This document shows positions 50,403 through 59,053 of a stretch of 64,000 bases of DNA, piece by piece (position 1 is the first letter of the stretch; each line of letters starts with the position of its first letter). Source of the stretch: Streptomyces humicola (lineage in GTDB: Bacteria > Actinomycetota > Actinomycetes > Streptomycetales > Streptomycetaceae); contig NZ_JANFNG010000035.1 of assembly GCF_024436035.1 (NCBI RefSeq), positions 1 to 64,000 on the forward strand, read 5' to 3'. Under the pieces are notes generated by a model that had not been told where the DNA came from, did not search any database, and worked only from the letters and a program-made list of their open reading frames with translations. Position numbers and translations under genes: made by a program.

Positions 50403-50619
50403 CGCCCTACGACGCCCCTCGGGCCCGCACCTCGACGAGGTGCGGGCCCTGCTCCGTTCCCGTCCGTTCCCGATGAGGAGCGGCCCGACGGCGAATAGCG
50501 AAACGGGCAGCCGAAAAGGCTCGGAAAGCCCCGGAAGCCCCGGAAGCCCCGGAAGCCCGGAAGCCCGGGAAACGTGGGAAACGCGGGACACGGCACGCCA
50601 GCCGAACGAAAAGGCGCAC

Positions 50620-51120
50620 TTATCGGGCGTCGTGGGCGCCACCGTCCCCGAGGTCCCGTTCCGCACCGGTGTCGACGAGGATCTGTCCCGCCTGCAGCAC
50701 ATTGTCGGCACGGACGGCCTGAGACATCGCTGCTCGCGCGGCCTCGACCGTCGCATGCGGAGGCACTACCAGCAGGGAGAAGTGGTCCTCATCTCCGCGG
50801 GTGATCAGAACGGTGTCGTCCCTGACCGGGAACGAGTCGATGTGGACGACCCGGTCATCGATCACCAGGCGGGTCGGAAGCGCTTCCCATGCGCCGGCGT
50901 CCAGCCCGACCCGCGTGACCGGGCCCAGGTGCTCCGTCAGCGACCTGACGAGGGCGGGAAGCTCGGCACCGATGTTTCGCGAGCGCGGCCACCACGCTCC
51001 GTCGAGAACGCCCTCGCGGGATTGCGTCGTCTCCAGGCGCAGCACAGCAATGCCGGGCCTGATGGAGTCGTGGATGTCCGGCAGAAGCCCGGGAGTCCGC
51101 GGGGCCTCGGATTCGGTCAT
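50620..51120 (-). CDS. DUF5994 family protein
   Basis: 166 residues with LDGAWWPRSRNIGAELPALV, THLGPV-type RVGLDAGAWEALPTRLVIDD, HIDSFPVRDDTVLITRGDED and HFSLLVVPPHATVEAARAAM, the conserved pattern of DUF5994 in actinobacteria. Its function is unknown. It is followed on the same strand by the exchanger gene's 5' region only at a distance, so it is probably transcribed alone. Confidence 0.8.
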   Translation of the reverse strand: MTESEAPRTPGLLPDIHDSIRPGIAVLRLETTQSREGVLDGAWWPRSRNIGAELPALVRSLTEHLGPVTRVGLDAGAWEALPTRLVIDDRVVHIDSFPVRDDTVLITRGDEDHFSLLVVPPHATVEAARAAMSQAVRADNVLQAGQILVDTGAERDLGDGGAHDAR

Positions 51121-51227
51121 GGCGCACCCGCCCGTCTGCGGGTCTCGATGGGCGCCGCCGAACGAAGGATCTGCTCACTTCACGGTACTGCGTAACGCGT
51201 ACTGCGCACGGCGACCGGCGCGGTGTC

Positions 51228-52424
51228 CTAGCCCCACCAGAACGCGGTGGCGGTGATCCCGTACAGGACGATCAGGGCTGCGCCTTCGAGCCAGTTCGAG
51301 TCGCCGTCGAGGACCACGACGACGGTCACGGCGACGGCCAGCAGCAGCGCGACGATCAGCAAGGGCGGCAGGACGAGCGTGAACGACGCGCCCACGAGCG
51401 GTGAGAGAAGCACTAGAGCGGGCGCCACCATCAGTGCGATCTGCAGAGGGCTCTGCAGGATCACCGACAGCGCGTAGTCGGCCTGGTTGCGGTAGGCGAG
51501 TTGGACGCCGACCACGTTCTCCACCGCATTGCCGGCGATGGCGACGATCACGAGTCCCGCGAATGCCTGGGAGATGCCGAGGGCGTTCATCGCCGGCGTC
51601 AGACCGGCCACGAACCAGTCGGAGACGAACGCCGCCCCGACTCCAGTGACCGCGAGTATGGTGGCGGCCAGCCACAACGGCCACCCGGGCGCCTCGCGGT
51701 GGCCGGGCCCGTCGTCCGCACACGGCGGCACGGACCCGGTGGTTCCGCCGTCGTTCCCCTCATTGCTCTCGTTGCCTTCATTACTCTCGTTGCCTTCATT
51801 ACTCTCGTTGCCTTCATTACTTTCGTTGCCTTCATTGCCCTCGTTGCCCACCTCGGGGTTCCTGCGTCTGACCGAGGCCGGCAACGACGCAGCGAACAGG
51901 GCGAGCAGCAGTACGGAGACCACGACCGACAGGGCCCGCTCGTGGCCCGCGGCCGGGGTGTGCAGTTCGGCCGTGAGCGCCGGGACCACCAGGGCGGCGA
52001 CCGCGAGGACCAGCAGCAACGAGATCCTGCGCGCGGCACCCGTCTCGAAGTACTGGGTGCCGTTCTTGAAGCCGCCGACGAGGAAGGCGAGTCCCAGGAC
52101 CAACAGGACGTTGGCAAGGATGGAACCGACGATGGTGGCGGTGGCCACCTCGTACAGGTGACTCCGCAACGCGAACAGGACGACGAACAGCTCCGGCAGG
52201 TTCCCCAGCGCGCTCTGTACCACCCCGGTCGCCCCCGCTCCCAACCGGTCGCCCAGCGCCTCGACACTGCGGCCGACGAGGCTGGCCAGCAACGCGAGCG
52301 CGACGGCGGAGAGCACGAACGGGGCGATCGTGCCCCCGGCTTTGCCGTAGTAGGTGACTGCCGCGCCGAGCACTGCGACACCGGACAGACCGACCAGGCG
52401 CCAATCGGATCGCGTGAAAACCAT
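51228..52424 (-). CDS. CaCA-type Ca2+/H+ exchanger
   Basis: 398 residues with ten or eleven membrane helices and the two alpha-repeats (SALGNLPELFVVLFALRS and IAGNAVENVVGVQLAYRN with their acidic residues). The central cytoplasmic loop carries nine NEGNES/NEGNEG units in the protein, from 15-bp tandem repeats in the DNA (51754-51849). It should expel Ca2+ or another cation in exchange for protons. Start at an ATG at 52424 close to the first helix. Confidence 0.88.
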   Translation of the reverse strand: MVFTRSDWRLVGLSGVAVLGAAVTYYGKAGGTIAPFVLSAVALALLASLVGRSVEALGDRLGAGATGVVQSALGNLPELFVVLFALRSHLYEVATATIVGSILANVLLVLGLAFLVGGFKNGTQYFETGAARRISLLLVLAVAALVVPALTAELHTPAAGHERALSVVVSVLLLALFAASLPASVRRRNPEVGNEGNEGNESNEGNESNEGNESNEGNESNEGNDGGTTGSVPPCADDGPGHREAPGWPLWLAATILAVTGVGAAFVSDWFVAGLTPAMNALGISQAFAGLVIVAIAGNAVENVVGVQLAYRNQADYALSVILQSPLQIALMVAPALVLLSPLVGASFTLVLPPLLIVALLLAVAVTVVVVLDGDSNWLEGAALIVLYGITATAFWWG

Positions 52425-52587
52425 GCGCCGATCATGCCGCAACGCCGCTGGAGGACATACCCTCCCGAGCGGGCGGGCCCGGGGCTCGCCCAGGCTCACC
52501 TACCCACCCTGGGGCGGGCGTGACGAGGAGATCGCGATGCACGGATGTACGGCGGCGACGAGGACCTGACCCGGGTCGGTCCAGCGC

Positions 52588-52725
52588 GAACACTGGCAGC
52601 AGACCTACCTCGCCCATCCCGGCATGTACGGGGATGAGCCCTCCGAGGCCGCGATCCACGCCGCCGAAGAGTTCACGGCGCAGGGTGCCGTGCGGGTGCT
52701 GGAGCCGGGGCCCGGTGGACGTCCA
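52588..52725 (+). pseudogene. methyltransferase N-terminal relic
   Basis: The frame EHWQQTYLAHPGMYGDEPSE, then AAIHAAEEFTAQGAVRVLEP resembles the start of class I methyltransferases, but motif I (ELGxGxG) degenerates to EPGPGGR and the remainder is missing. Confidence 0.55.
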
Positions 52726-52810
52726 CGCCTTCGAGGAGGGCGACTTGCCACCCGGTCCGACGCAACCGCAGCGCAGGGCACCGCAGCGCAGGACCGGACG
52801 GGCACCCCGA

Positions 52811-53206
52811 TCAGCTGATGCCGTTAATCCGCATGCCGGGACGACGGCGGTGGACCGTCAGATAGCAGATGCCGTCCTTGCCTGCAGTGAGGCTGCGGGT
52901 GGAGCCGTGCGGGAGCCAGGCCAGGCTGCCTACGGTGAGTGGTTGCGGATCGTTCGTCGTGCCCAGGGTGCCGTCCCCGGCGATGACGAGGAGGAGGACG
53001 TCCAGGTCCGGTTCGGTGTGGGTGTCGATTCGCTCGTCGGGCCGGATGCGGACGAGGTTGGCGTCGAGTTGCCGGCCGGACTCGGCGAGCCGCCACAGCG
53101 CTCCCGCCGGTACGGGGTCGACGGCGGCGAGCGCATTGACGTCGCACAGGAGTTGCGGGAGCGGTGCGCCGGCCGAGTCGTGGGGGCCGATGCGCGCGTC
53201 AGCCAT
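52811..53206 (-). CDS. cupin domain protein
   Basis: 131 residues, a single small beta-barrel: DANLVRIRPDERIDTHTEPD (cupin motif 1 with His and Glu), GSLAWLPHGSTRSLTAG (motif 2 with His). Such proteins bind a metal or small ligand. It is convergent with nothing and lies upstream of, and divergent from, the nsrR-like gene. Substrate unknown. Confidence 0.78.
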   Translation of the reverse strand: MADARIGPHDSAGAPLPQLLCDVNALAAVDPVPAGALWRLAESGRQLDANLVRIRPDERIDTHTEPDLDVLLLVIAGDGTLGTTNDPQPLTVGSLAWLPHGSTRSLTAGKDGICYLTVHRRRPGMRINGIS

Positions 53207-53342
53207 GAGTAGTCACCGTCCGATGCGTGCCTGTCACTGTCCAGGGCCAGGGCCGGGTTCGCCGTGGCCGTGGGCCTCTTCCAACATAGGCATCAGAGCT
53301 TGGAGTTCGTGATGCACTCCACACAACCATCGGCCACCTCAA

Positions 53343-53375
53343 AGAGGAATTTAACATGCGTATTTGTTAGCGTCG
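53343..53375. promoter_or_regulatory. candidate NsrR site before the nsrR-like gene
   Basis: AACATGCGTATTTGTTAG is a partial inverted repeat (AAC...GTT) directly upstream of the GTG. It resembles the type of site I recall for Streptomyces NsrR autoregulation. Confidence 0.4.
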
Positions 53376-53379
53376 GGGC

Positions 53380-53823
53380 GTGCGGTTGACGAAGTTCACC
53401 GACCTCGCGCTGCGTGCGGTGATGCGCCTGGCGGTCTCCGAGCAGGGCACGCCCTTGACCACGCGCCAAGTGGCGGAGGCCGTGGATGTGCCGTACGCCC
53501 ACATGGCCAAGGCGATCAGCCGGCTGCAACACCTCGGCGTGGTGGAAGCGCGGCGCGGTCGCGGGGGCGGGCTCGGGCTGACCGGCCTCGGCAGGCAGGC
53601 TTCGGTCGGTTGGCTGGCACGGGAGTTGGAGGGCGAGGACGAGGTCGTCGCCTGCGAAGGCGATCCACCCTGCCCGCTGCGTGCCGCCTGCCGGCTGCGC
53701 GGGGCGCTGCGGGCCGCGCAGGAAGCCTTCTACTCCTCGCTCGACCCGGTCACCGTCTCCGACCTGGTGGCACACCCCACCGGCCCGGTGCTGGTCGGAC
53801 TGGCAAACCGCTACCCGGCCTGA
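53380..53823 (+). CDS. nsrR: Rrf2 family NO sensor, NsrR-like
   Basis: 147 residues: winged helix (RLTKFTDLALRAVMRLAVSE; AEAVDVPYAHMAKAISRLQH) and three cluster cysteines at C92, C98 and C104 (ACEGDPPCPLRAAC), plus Asp8 in KFTDLAL, all four being ligands in S. coelicolor NsrR. It should hold a [4Fe-4S] cluster that reacts with NO and derepress target genes. The usual target hmpA is next but reduced to a relic. GTG start. Confidence 0.88.
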   Translation: MRLTKFTDLALRAVMRLAVSEQGTPLTTRQVAEAVDVPYAHMAKAISRLQHLGVVEARRGRGGGLGLTGLGRQASVGWLARELEGEDEVVACEGDPPCPLRAACRLRGALRAAQEAFYSSLDPVTVSDLVAHPTGPVLVGLANRYPA

Positions 53824-53865
53824 GCCGGGGCCCTCCCGGCTCACCTCGTGGATGCGCCGCCATAA

Positions 53866-53901
53866 TGCCCCCATAAATATGGAGATCATTTACCAATCAG
53901 A
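53866..53901. promoter_or_regulatory. candidate NsrR site before the hmpA relic
   Basis: AAATATGGAGATCATTTACC is a loose inverted repeat in the place and with the ATCAT-TACCAAT spacing of S. coelicolor hmpA1 sites as I remember them. Retained although hmpA is gone. Confidence 0.45.
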
Positions 53902-53917
53902 GTGCGAGGAGCCCGCC

Positions 53918-53983
53918 ATGCTGTCGGAGCAATCCGCCCCCGTCACCCGCGCCACGCCAGCCGTCGCCGGCGGCGCCCGATGA
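53918..53983 (+). pseudogene. relic start of flavohaemoglobin hmpA
   Basis: MLSEQSAPVTRATPAVAGGA (21 codons) resembles the start of Streptomyces HmpA and then stops, with ATGA overlap to the next gene. The remaining 380 residues are absent. It could now serve as a leader peptide. Confidence 0.5.
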
Positions 53984-54405
53984 ACGCCGCTTCGGCCGCT
54001 GGTGCGGCCGCGACCTTCACCTGGCTCGGGATGGTGCTGGCGATCTCCTTCCTGGAGGCGCCGCTCAAGTTCCGTGCCCCGGGCGTGACCGTGCCGCTCG
54101 GACTCGGCATCGGCCGCATCGTCTTCCGGGCGCTGAACCGGGTGGAGGCCGCCCTGGCCATCGTCGTGATCGCATGCGTCACGATCGGTCACGTTCGTAC
54201 GTCCGGCGCCGTGGCCGCGGCGATCGCCGTGGTGTTGTTGGCCGTTCAGCTGGGTGCGATCAGACCCGGTCTCAACCGACGCTCTGAACGAGTGCTCGCC
54301 GGAGAAACGCTTCCGCGATCACGCGCTCATTTGCTCTACGTCGCAGCCGAATCGGCCAAAGTGGTCGCGTTGCTCGTCCTCGGCATCAGCATTCTGGCGG
54401 GCTGA
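53980..54405 (+). CDS. four-helix membrane protein, unknown
   Basis: 141 residues with four membrane helices (AAATFTWLGMVLAISFLEAP; AALAIVVIACVTIG; AIAVVLLAVQLGAI; VVALLVLGISILAG) and conserved-looking SRAHLLYVAAES. It is coupled to the hmpA relic and so probably under NsrR control. I have seen similar proteins in actinobacteria but know no function. Confidence 0.7.
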   Translation: MNAASAAGAAATFTWLGMVLAISFLEAPLKFRAPGVTVPLGLGIGRIVFRALNRVEAALAIVVIACVTIGHVRTSGAVAAAIAVVLLAVQLGAIRPGLNRRSERVLAGETLPRSRAHLLYVAAESAKVVALLVLGISILAG

Positions 54406-54433
54406 AGACGCGCGGTTCGTTCCGCTCGATCCG

Positions 54434-54500
54434 CTGCGATCGCTCGGTCGTTCGCTCGGTCATTCGCTCGGTGGTTCGCTCGGTCATTCGATCCGCTCGG
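54434..54500. repeat. tandem TTCGCTCGGT repeats
   Basis: Five imperfect 12-bp units (GTTCGCTCGGTC, ATTCGCTCGGTG and so on) in the gap between two convergent genes. No function suggested. Confidence 0.8.
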
Positions 54501-54528
54501 CACCGCCGGCCGCCTCGTCAGTCGCGCA

Positions 54529-55092
54529 TCACACGTGCTGCATGATCATGACGCAGGTGGTTCCGGGTTCGAGCGCCTGACAGATATGCGGGACATCGCC
54601 CGGATAGGACAGGTAGTCGCCTGCGGCGAGTTCGACCGGCTCGTCATCGGGCCCGGCGAGCACCCGGCCCGTCCCGACGATCACATGTTCGACCGTGCCC
54701 GGCATGTGGGGATCCGATTCGCGGGCGGGTCCGGGCTCGACACGCAGGAAGTAGATGTCCCGCCGGGCGCCCGGTGGGCTCGAAGAGAGCAGCGCCGCGG
54801 TGTAGTTCGCCCGCTCCGAGGGCACGGCCGGTCCCTCCCCGGCGCGGATCACCTGCACCGCCGGGCGCGGCTGGTCGACAAGTGAACTGAACGGGACGTC
54901 GAGCGTCACGCTGAGCGCCCACAGCGTCTCCAGGCTCGGATTGCCGGTCGCCGATTCGAGCTGCGAGAGCGTGGATTTGGCGATCCCCGCCCGCTTGGCG
55001 AGTTCGGAGAGGGAGAGCCCGGCCCGCGTGCGCTCCCGTCGCAGCGATGCGGCGATCCGGTCGAGCGGCAGGCGGGACGCACCATCGGCCAT
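54529..55092 (-). CDS. XRE family regulator with cupin domain
   Basis: 187 residues: HTH_3 (IAASLRRERTRAGLSLSELA; AGIAKSTLSQLESATGNPSL) at 12-66 and a C-terminal cupin (HMPGTVEHVIVGTGRVLAGP; AGDYLSYPGDVPHICQAL). Relatives sit divergent from amino-acid exporters; here the divergent space (55093-55258) has no such gene. ATG at 55092. Confidence 0.88.
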   Translation of the reverse strand: MADGASRLPLDRIAASLRRERTRAGLSLSELAKRAGIAKSTLSQLESATGNPSLETLWALSVTLDVPFSSLVDQPRPAVQVIRAGEGPAVPSERANYTAALLSSSPPGARRDIYFLRVEPGPARESDPHMPGTVEHVIVGTGRVLAGPDDEPVELAAGDYLSYPGDVPHICQALEPGTTCVMIMQHV

Positions 55093-55258
55093 GGTCGCTC
55101 CAGGGTCGGCTCGGTCTGCTCGTTCTTCGCTTCGACACAGAAAACGTGCGTTCGTTGCTCCGAACAATACTGCCCACGCGACGGCTCGTGCGATCAGCGG
55201 AGCGCCGCCTTGCGCTCGGTCACCACCTGATCGTTTCGATCAACTGATCTTGCGTACG

Positions 55259-55450
55259 TCAAAAACGATCTCGTATGACTCGGTTGAAGTACCGGCCATG
55301 ACTCTCCGCACGCTTCAGCCCTTGATGAATATGCTCGGGCACCCCTGCGTACTCGTAGATCCCGCCTCCTGCGAACTCGATCTGCAGCAGAAACGTTTCT
55401 GCTTCGTATCCGATCGAACGGACGCAGGATGACTCAACGCGGGTACGCAC
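55259..55450 (-). CDS. KTSC domain protein
   Basis: 63 residues: VESSCVRSIGYEAETFLLQI, EYAGVPEHIHQGLKRAESHG, RYFNRVIRDRF. This is a single KTSC domain, a short beta-rich module of unknown role seen alone or fused to lysyl-tRNA synthetases. The GTG at 55450 has GGAGGGGG 8 nt upstream; GTG at 55465 is the alternative. Confidence 0.82.
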   Translation of the reverse strand: MRTRVESSCVRSIGYEAETFLLQIEFAGGGIYEYAGVPEHIHQGLKRAESHGRYFNRVIRDRF

Positions 55451-55694
55451 CTCGGCCCCCTCCACTGAGCGGGCGCGCCCTGAGTGGCGGGCGGGGCGCC
55501 TGATGGCCTCCGCTGGGCAGCATCCGGACCTCGGCGCGGTCGCTGATCTCCGCTCTGACGATGCCGGTGTCGTCCTCGTAGACCGGGTGACCGCCTGCCC
55601 CCGTCCGCTCGGTGCGGTGCACGGTCACGGTGTCGCCGCCGTCGTCCGTCGCCGCCTCGTCGAAGATCAATTCGTAGAACTCGGGGTACGTCAT
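55434..55694 (-). CDS. DUF6296 family protein
   Basis: 86 residues beginning MTYPEFYELIFDEAATDDGG with HRTERTGAGGHPVYEDDTGI and VRAEISDRAEVRMLPSGGHQ, the pattern I recall for DUF6296. AGGAGG precedes the ATG. The 3' end overlaps the KTSC gene start by 17 bp or more, so the two small genes are co-translated. Confidence 0.78.
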   Translation of the reverse strand: MTYPEFYELIFDEAATDDGGDTVTVHRTERTGAGGHPVYEDDTGIVRAEISDRAEVRMLPSGGHQAPRPPLRARPLSGGGRGAYPR

Positions 55695-55810
55695 GGCGCC
55701 TCCTGCCGGACCGGCCGCCCCTCGAAGCCCCCGCACGGAACCATGTGGTCCTCTACGCCTAGCCCTATATGCCGTAAATATTACAGATGGGTCGGACCGG
55801 TCCAGACGGA

Positions 55811-56944
55811 TCACGCAGCGGCTGCGACGAGCGTGCCGTCGGCCTCCAAATCGACGCGCGTGGCGAAGCGGCGGCTGATCCGGTCGAGCACGTCCCGGGT
55901 CCATTCGGTGTCCGGATGCGACGCGTGATGCAGCCGCATCCGCCGCGCCTGCAACGGCGTCATCCGCAGCGAGGCGAGGCGGCCCGTCTCCGGCTCGACG
56001 GACGCCACGTACAGCAGGCGCAGATCGTCGCGGTACTCCTCGTAGCCGCCGATGCCCTCGTAGTCGTCGATGAAGTCGCCGCAGCCGTAGAGGATCAGCT
56101 TGCCCTTGTGGATCTCCACAGGGCGCGGATGGTGCGAGGAGTGTCCGTGCACGATGTCCGCGCCGGCGTCGACCAATCGATGGGCGAAACGTATCTGCTC
56201 CCGCGCGACGCCGTACCCCCAGTTCGATCCCCAGTGGACCGAAACGATCACGACGTCTCCACGCCGCCGCAGCCGCGCGAGCTGCTCGGCGATCATGTCC
56301 GCCGTCGCATCGGAGAGGTCGGGAAGGAGGTTGACGCCGGGACGGTCCGGGCCCGCCGCCCAGGACGACGGAACGCCGCTCGACGTCGCCGCCCAGCCGA
56401 GGACGACGACGCGCCCGCCGTCACCCGCGTCCACCGTCACCGGCTGCGCCGCCTCAGCCGCGTCGCGGCCGGCCCCGACGGGGCCGAGCCCGGCGACGGA
56501 GAGAACGTCGAGGGTGTCGGTGAGGCCGGGGCGGCCGAAGTCGAGGACGTGATTGTTCGCCAGCATGCAGACATCGGGCCGCGCGGCGAGCAGGACGGGG
56601 AGATTGTTCGGGTTCATTCGGTAGTGAACGGCCTTCCCCGGAGCGAATATGTCGCTTTGCGTAACACTCGTCTCCAGATTGATCACTCGCACATCCGATC
56701 CCGCATCGTCCATCGCGCGCAGCGCGCACCCCCAGGGCCAGGTGAACGCGACCGGATGTGCGATCGGCCCGTTGACCTGTTCTGCCGCCCGTACGTAGTC
56801 GCGCGCGTCGCGCAGGTAGCCCTCCTCCAGCCTCGGGTCGCCGGGATGCGGAAGAATCTGATCGACACCGCGGCCGGTCATGACATCACCGCAGAGCGCG
56901 ATGGTCACCACCCCCGACCGCCGTCGACCACCGTCCTGCGCCAC
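55811..56944 (-). CDS. CapA family protein (PGA synthesis-type metallophosphatase)
   Basis: 377 residues with the CapA fold: ALCGDVMTGRGVDQI, NLETSVT, MLANNHVLDFGRPGLTDTLD, VIVSVHWGSNWGYG, VHGHSSHHPRPVEIHKGKLI and YGCGDFIDDYEG. These hold two metals as in calcineurin-like phosphatases and take part in polyglutamate or envelope glycan metabolism. No signal peptide. Single gene, full length. Confidence 0.9.
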   Translation of the reverse strand: MAQDGGRRRSGVVTIALCGDVMTGRGVDQILPHPGDPRLEEGYLRDARDYVRAAEQVNGPIAHPVAFTWPWGCALRAMDDAGSDVRVINLETSVTQSDIFAPGKAVHYRMNPNNLPVLLAARPDVCMLANNHVLDFGRPGLTDTLDVLSVAGLGPVGAGRDAAEAAQPVTVDAGDGGRVVVLGWAATSSGVPSSWAAGPDRPGVNLLPDLSDATADMIAEQLARLRRRGDVVIVSVHWGSNWGYGVAREQIRFAHRLVDAGADIVHGHSSHHPRPVEIHKGKLILYGCGDFIDDYEGIGGYEEYRDDLRLLYVASVEPETGRLASLRMTPLQARRMRLHHASHPDTEWTRDVLDRISRRFATRVDLEADGTLVAAAA

Positions 56945-57052
56945 GGATCACACCTCCCTCCCACCTCCGTTCCCTCCCGCCTTCTCCGGTCCCGGACAGA
57001 CCGCCCAAGCACAAACTATCCACAACAACCCAGAAGGGAGAACATAAGACCA

Positions 57053-57628
57053 ATGCCCACACTTCGCCTCGCCCAGCAGCCGGAGGCCGACGAGCTCCTC
57101 GGGCGCAGCCCGCTTGCCGCCATGATCGGTATGCTCCTCGACCAGCAGGTCCCCATGGAGTGGGCCTTCTCCGGCCCCTACACCATCGCCCAGCGCCTGG
57201 GCACCGACGATCTCGACGCGCACGAGATCGCGGCCCACGATCCCGAGAGCTTCGCGGCGCTGCTTGCGGCGAAGCCCGCCGTGCACCGCTACCCGGGCTC
57301 CATGGCCAAGCGGGTGCAGCAGCTGTGCCAGTACCTGGTCGACCACTATGACGGCGACGCGGCCGCGGTGTGGCGCGACGCCGGCACCGGGAAGGAGCTC
57401 CTGTGCAGGCTGAACGACCTTCCCGGCTACGGCAAGCAGAAATCGCAGATCTTCCTGGCGCTGCTCGGCAAGCAGCTCGGTGTCACGCCGGACGGCTGGC
57501 GCGAGGCGGCGGGCCCGTACGGCGAGGAAGGCTGCCATCGGTCGGTCGCCGACATCACCGGGCCCGCGTCGCTGGACAAGGTCAGGGCCTACAAGCAGCA
57601 GGCCAAGCGCGCCGCCAAGCAGTCCTGA
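57053..57628 (+). CDS. HhH-GPD family DNA glycosylase
   Basis: 191 residues with LLGRSPLAAMIGMLLDQQVP and the helix-hairpin-helix LNDLPGYGKQKSQIFLALLG (the catalytic lysine or aspartate of EndoIII/MutY is not obvious). It belongs to a short HhH-GPD family, likely base-excision repair. GAAGGGAG is 15 nt from the ATG, a little far; no better start is found. Confidence 0.85.
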   Translation: MPTLRLAQQPEADELLGRSPLAAMIGMLLDQQVPMEWAFSGPYTIAQRLGTDDLDAHEIAAHDPESFAALLAAKPAVHRYPGSMAKRVQQLCQYLVDHYDGDAAAVWRDAGTGKELLCRLNDLPGYGKQKSQIFLALLGKQLGVTPDGWREAAGPYGEEGCHRSVADITGPASLDKVRAYKQQAKRAAKQS

Positions 57629-57656
57629 CGGGACCGGGCGCCCTGACCGGACGGGG

Positions 57657-57725
57657 TGCCCCGATCAGCCGGAACGCCCTGACCGGACAGGATCCCCCGA
57701 TCAGCCGGAACACCCTGACCGGACG
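57657..57725. repeat. two tandem 33-bp repeats
   Basis: Copies of CCGATCAGCCGGAACGCCCT with GACCGGACAG-type ends at 57659-57691 and 57696-57725, between the glycosylase and the convergent MerR-PP2C gene. The second copy reaches into the latter's 3' end. Could act as a bidirectional terminator by pairing GATC-rich segments; weak. Confidence 0.7.
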
Positions 57726-58828
57726 GCGGCCGTCGGCCCGGACGTTCGCTCGTCATCCGGCACGAGGATGTCGGCGACGACGCACGAGACGTTGTCCGGG
57801 CCGCCCGCACGATGGGCGCAGGCGATCAGGTCGCGCACCGCCTGCTCCGGCTCGGCGACCGTGGCCAGCACGTCATGCACCTGCCCGGTCGCGACCACCG
57901 CGGACAGCCCGTCGGAACACAGCAGATAGCGGTCCCCGGGCAGCGCCTCGTGCAGCCGCAGCTCGGGAGCGAACTCGCTGCGGCCGTCCAACGCCTGGAG
58001 CAGCAGCGCCCGTTGCGGATGCGAGGCCGCCTCCTCGGCCGTGATACGGCCCTCGTCGACCATCGACTGCACCAGGGAGTGATCGTGCGTGATCTGGAAC
58101 AACTCGCCGTCACGCAGCAGATACGCGCGGGAGTCGCCGACGTGGACCAGCGCCAGATGCGAGCCGGACCACAGCATCGCGGTGAGTGTCGTCCCCGCCT
58201 CCGGCTCCCCGAGCTCCTGCACCGCCCGATTGGCGCGGCGCACGGCGTCGTCGAGCACGTTGAGCAGATCGCCCGCGGGAACCCCGTCGGCATCCGCGTC
58301 GAGGTGCTTGAGGGCATCGATTGCGGCCGCGGACGCGGGGGCGGCGCCGCCGGCTCCGAAGCCGTCGGCGACGGCGAGCAGCCGGGCATCGGCATACGCC
58401 ACGTCCTGATTGTTCTCGCGGATCAGCCCGGTGTCCGAGAGCGCGGCGTAGCGGATCCCGAGGGGACCGGGGCTTGTCGTGTACGGCACAGCAGCGTCCT
58501 TCCGTGACAGGTGGTCGATGAGGAAGGCGGCCAGGTCGCGCCTGGTGGAGACGTCCGCCTCGACGCCCGCCCAGAACGCGGAGACCTCTGCCGCCGCCGC
58601 ATCCGGTGCGATGTCGCACACCACCCGGATACGCGCCAGCGGCATGCCGATGCGGCGCAGCCACACAACCAGCCGGGCGCGTTCGAGTTGTGCGGGGTGG
58701 TAGAAGCGGTAGCCCGTGACGGGATCGACGCGGGCGGGCGGCAGCAGCCCGAGCTCGTCGTAGAGACGCAGCGCCTTCGGCGACAGCCGGGCGGCCCTAG
58801 CGAACGCCCCGATCGTCAGCAGCCCCAT
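57701..58828 (-). CDS. MerR-type HTH fused to a PP2C phosphatase
   Basis: 375 residues: MerR helix-turn-helix (LLTIGAFARAARLSPKALRL; GYRFYHPAQLERARLVVWLR) at 1-75, linker, then a PP2C domain from about 125 (DTGLIRENNQDVAYADARLL, ADGFGAGGAAPA, VHVGDSRAYLLRDGELFQIT, DHSLVQSM, CSDGLS, GGPDNVSCVVADIL). The metal-binding Asp residues are present. It should dephosphorylate Ser/Thr targets and bind DNA, an uncommon combination restricted, as far as I know, to actinobacteria. Confidence 0.9.
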   Translation of the reverse strand: MGLLTIGAFARAARLSPKALRLYDELGLLPPARVDPVTGYRFYHPAQLERARLVVWLRRIGMPLARIRVVCDIAPDAAAAEVSAFWAGVEADVSTRRDLAAFLIDHLSRKDAAVPYTTSPGPLGIRYAALSDTGLIRENNQDVAYADARLLAVADGFGAGGAAPASAAAIDALKHLDADADGVPAGDLLNVLDDAVRRANRAVQELGEPEAGTTLTAMLWSGSHLALVHVGDSRAYLLRDGELFQITHDHSLVQSMVDEGRITAEEAASHPQRALLLQALDGRSEFAPELRLHEALPGDRYLLCSDGLSAVVATGQVHDVLATVAEPEQAVRDLIACAHRAGGPDNVSCVVADILVPDDERTSGPTAAVRSGCSG

Positions 58829-59053
58829 GCTCGCCCCTCCTCACACCGAGCACGTCGCGCCCGGCGCCACCGATGCTGTGGCTTGCCCCAAGGACAAGGT
58901 CAACCCGCCCTCACGCCGGCCCCGCCGCCCCATTCTCCGCAGCGTCCACCCGGCTTCTGCACGGCTCCCGCTCCCGCTCGCTCCCCTCTCGCTCCCCGCT
59001 CCCGCCCGAATCCGTGGCTGCGCCCGCGCGCCCTTGCCCGGTAGGCTTTCCGT

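Noticed and set aside
54434..54500. TTCGCTCGGT repeats as a CRISPR-like array
   Set aside because: Units are contiguous and imperfect, without spacers. No CRISPR array or cas gene was found anywhere in the window.
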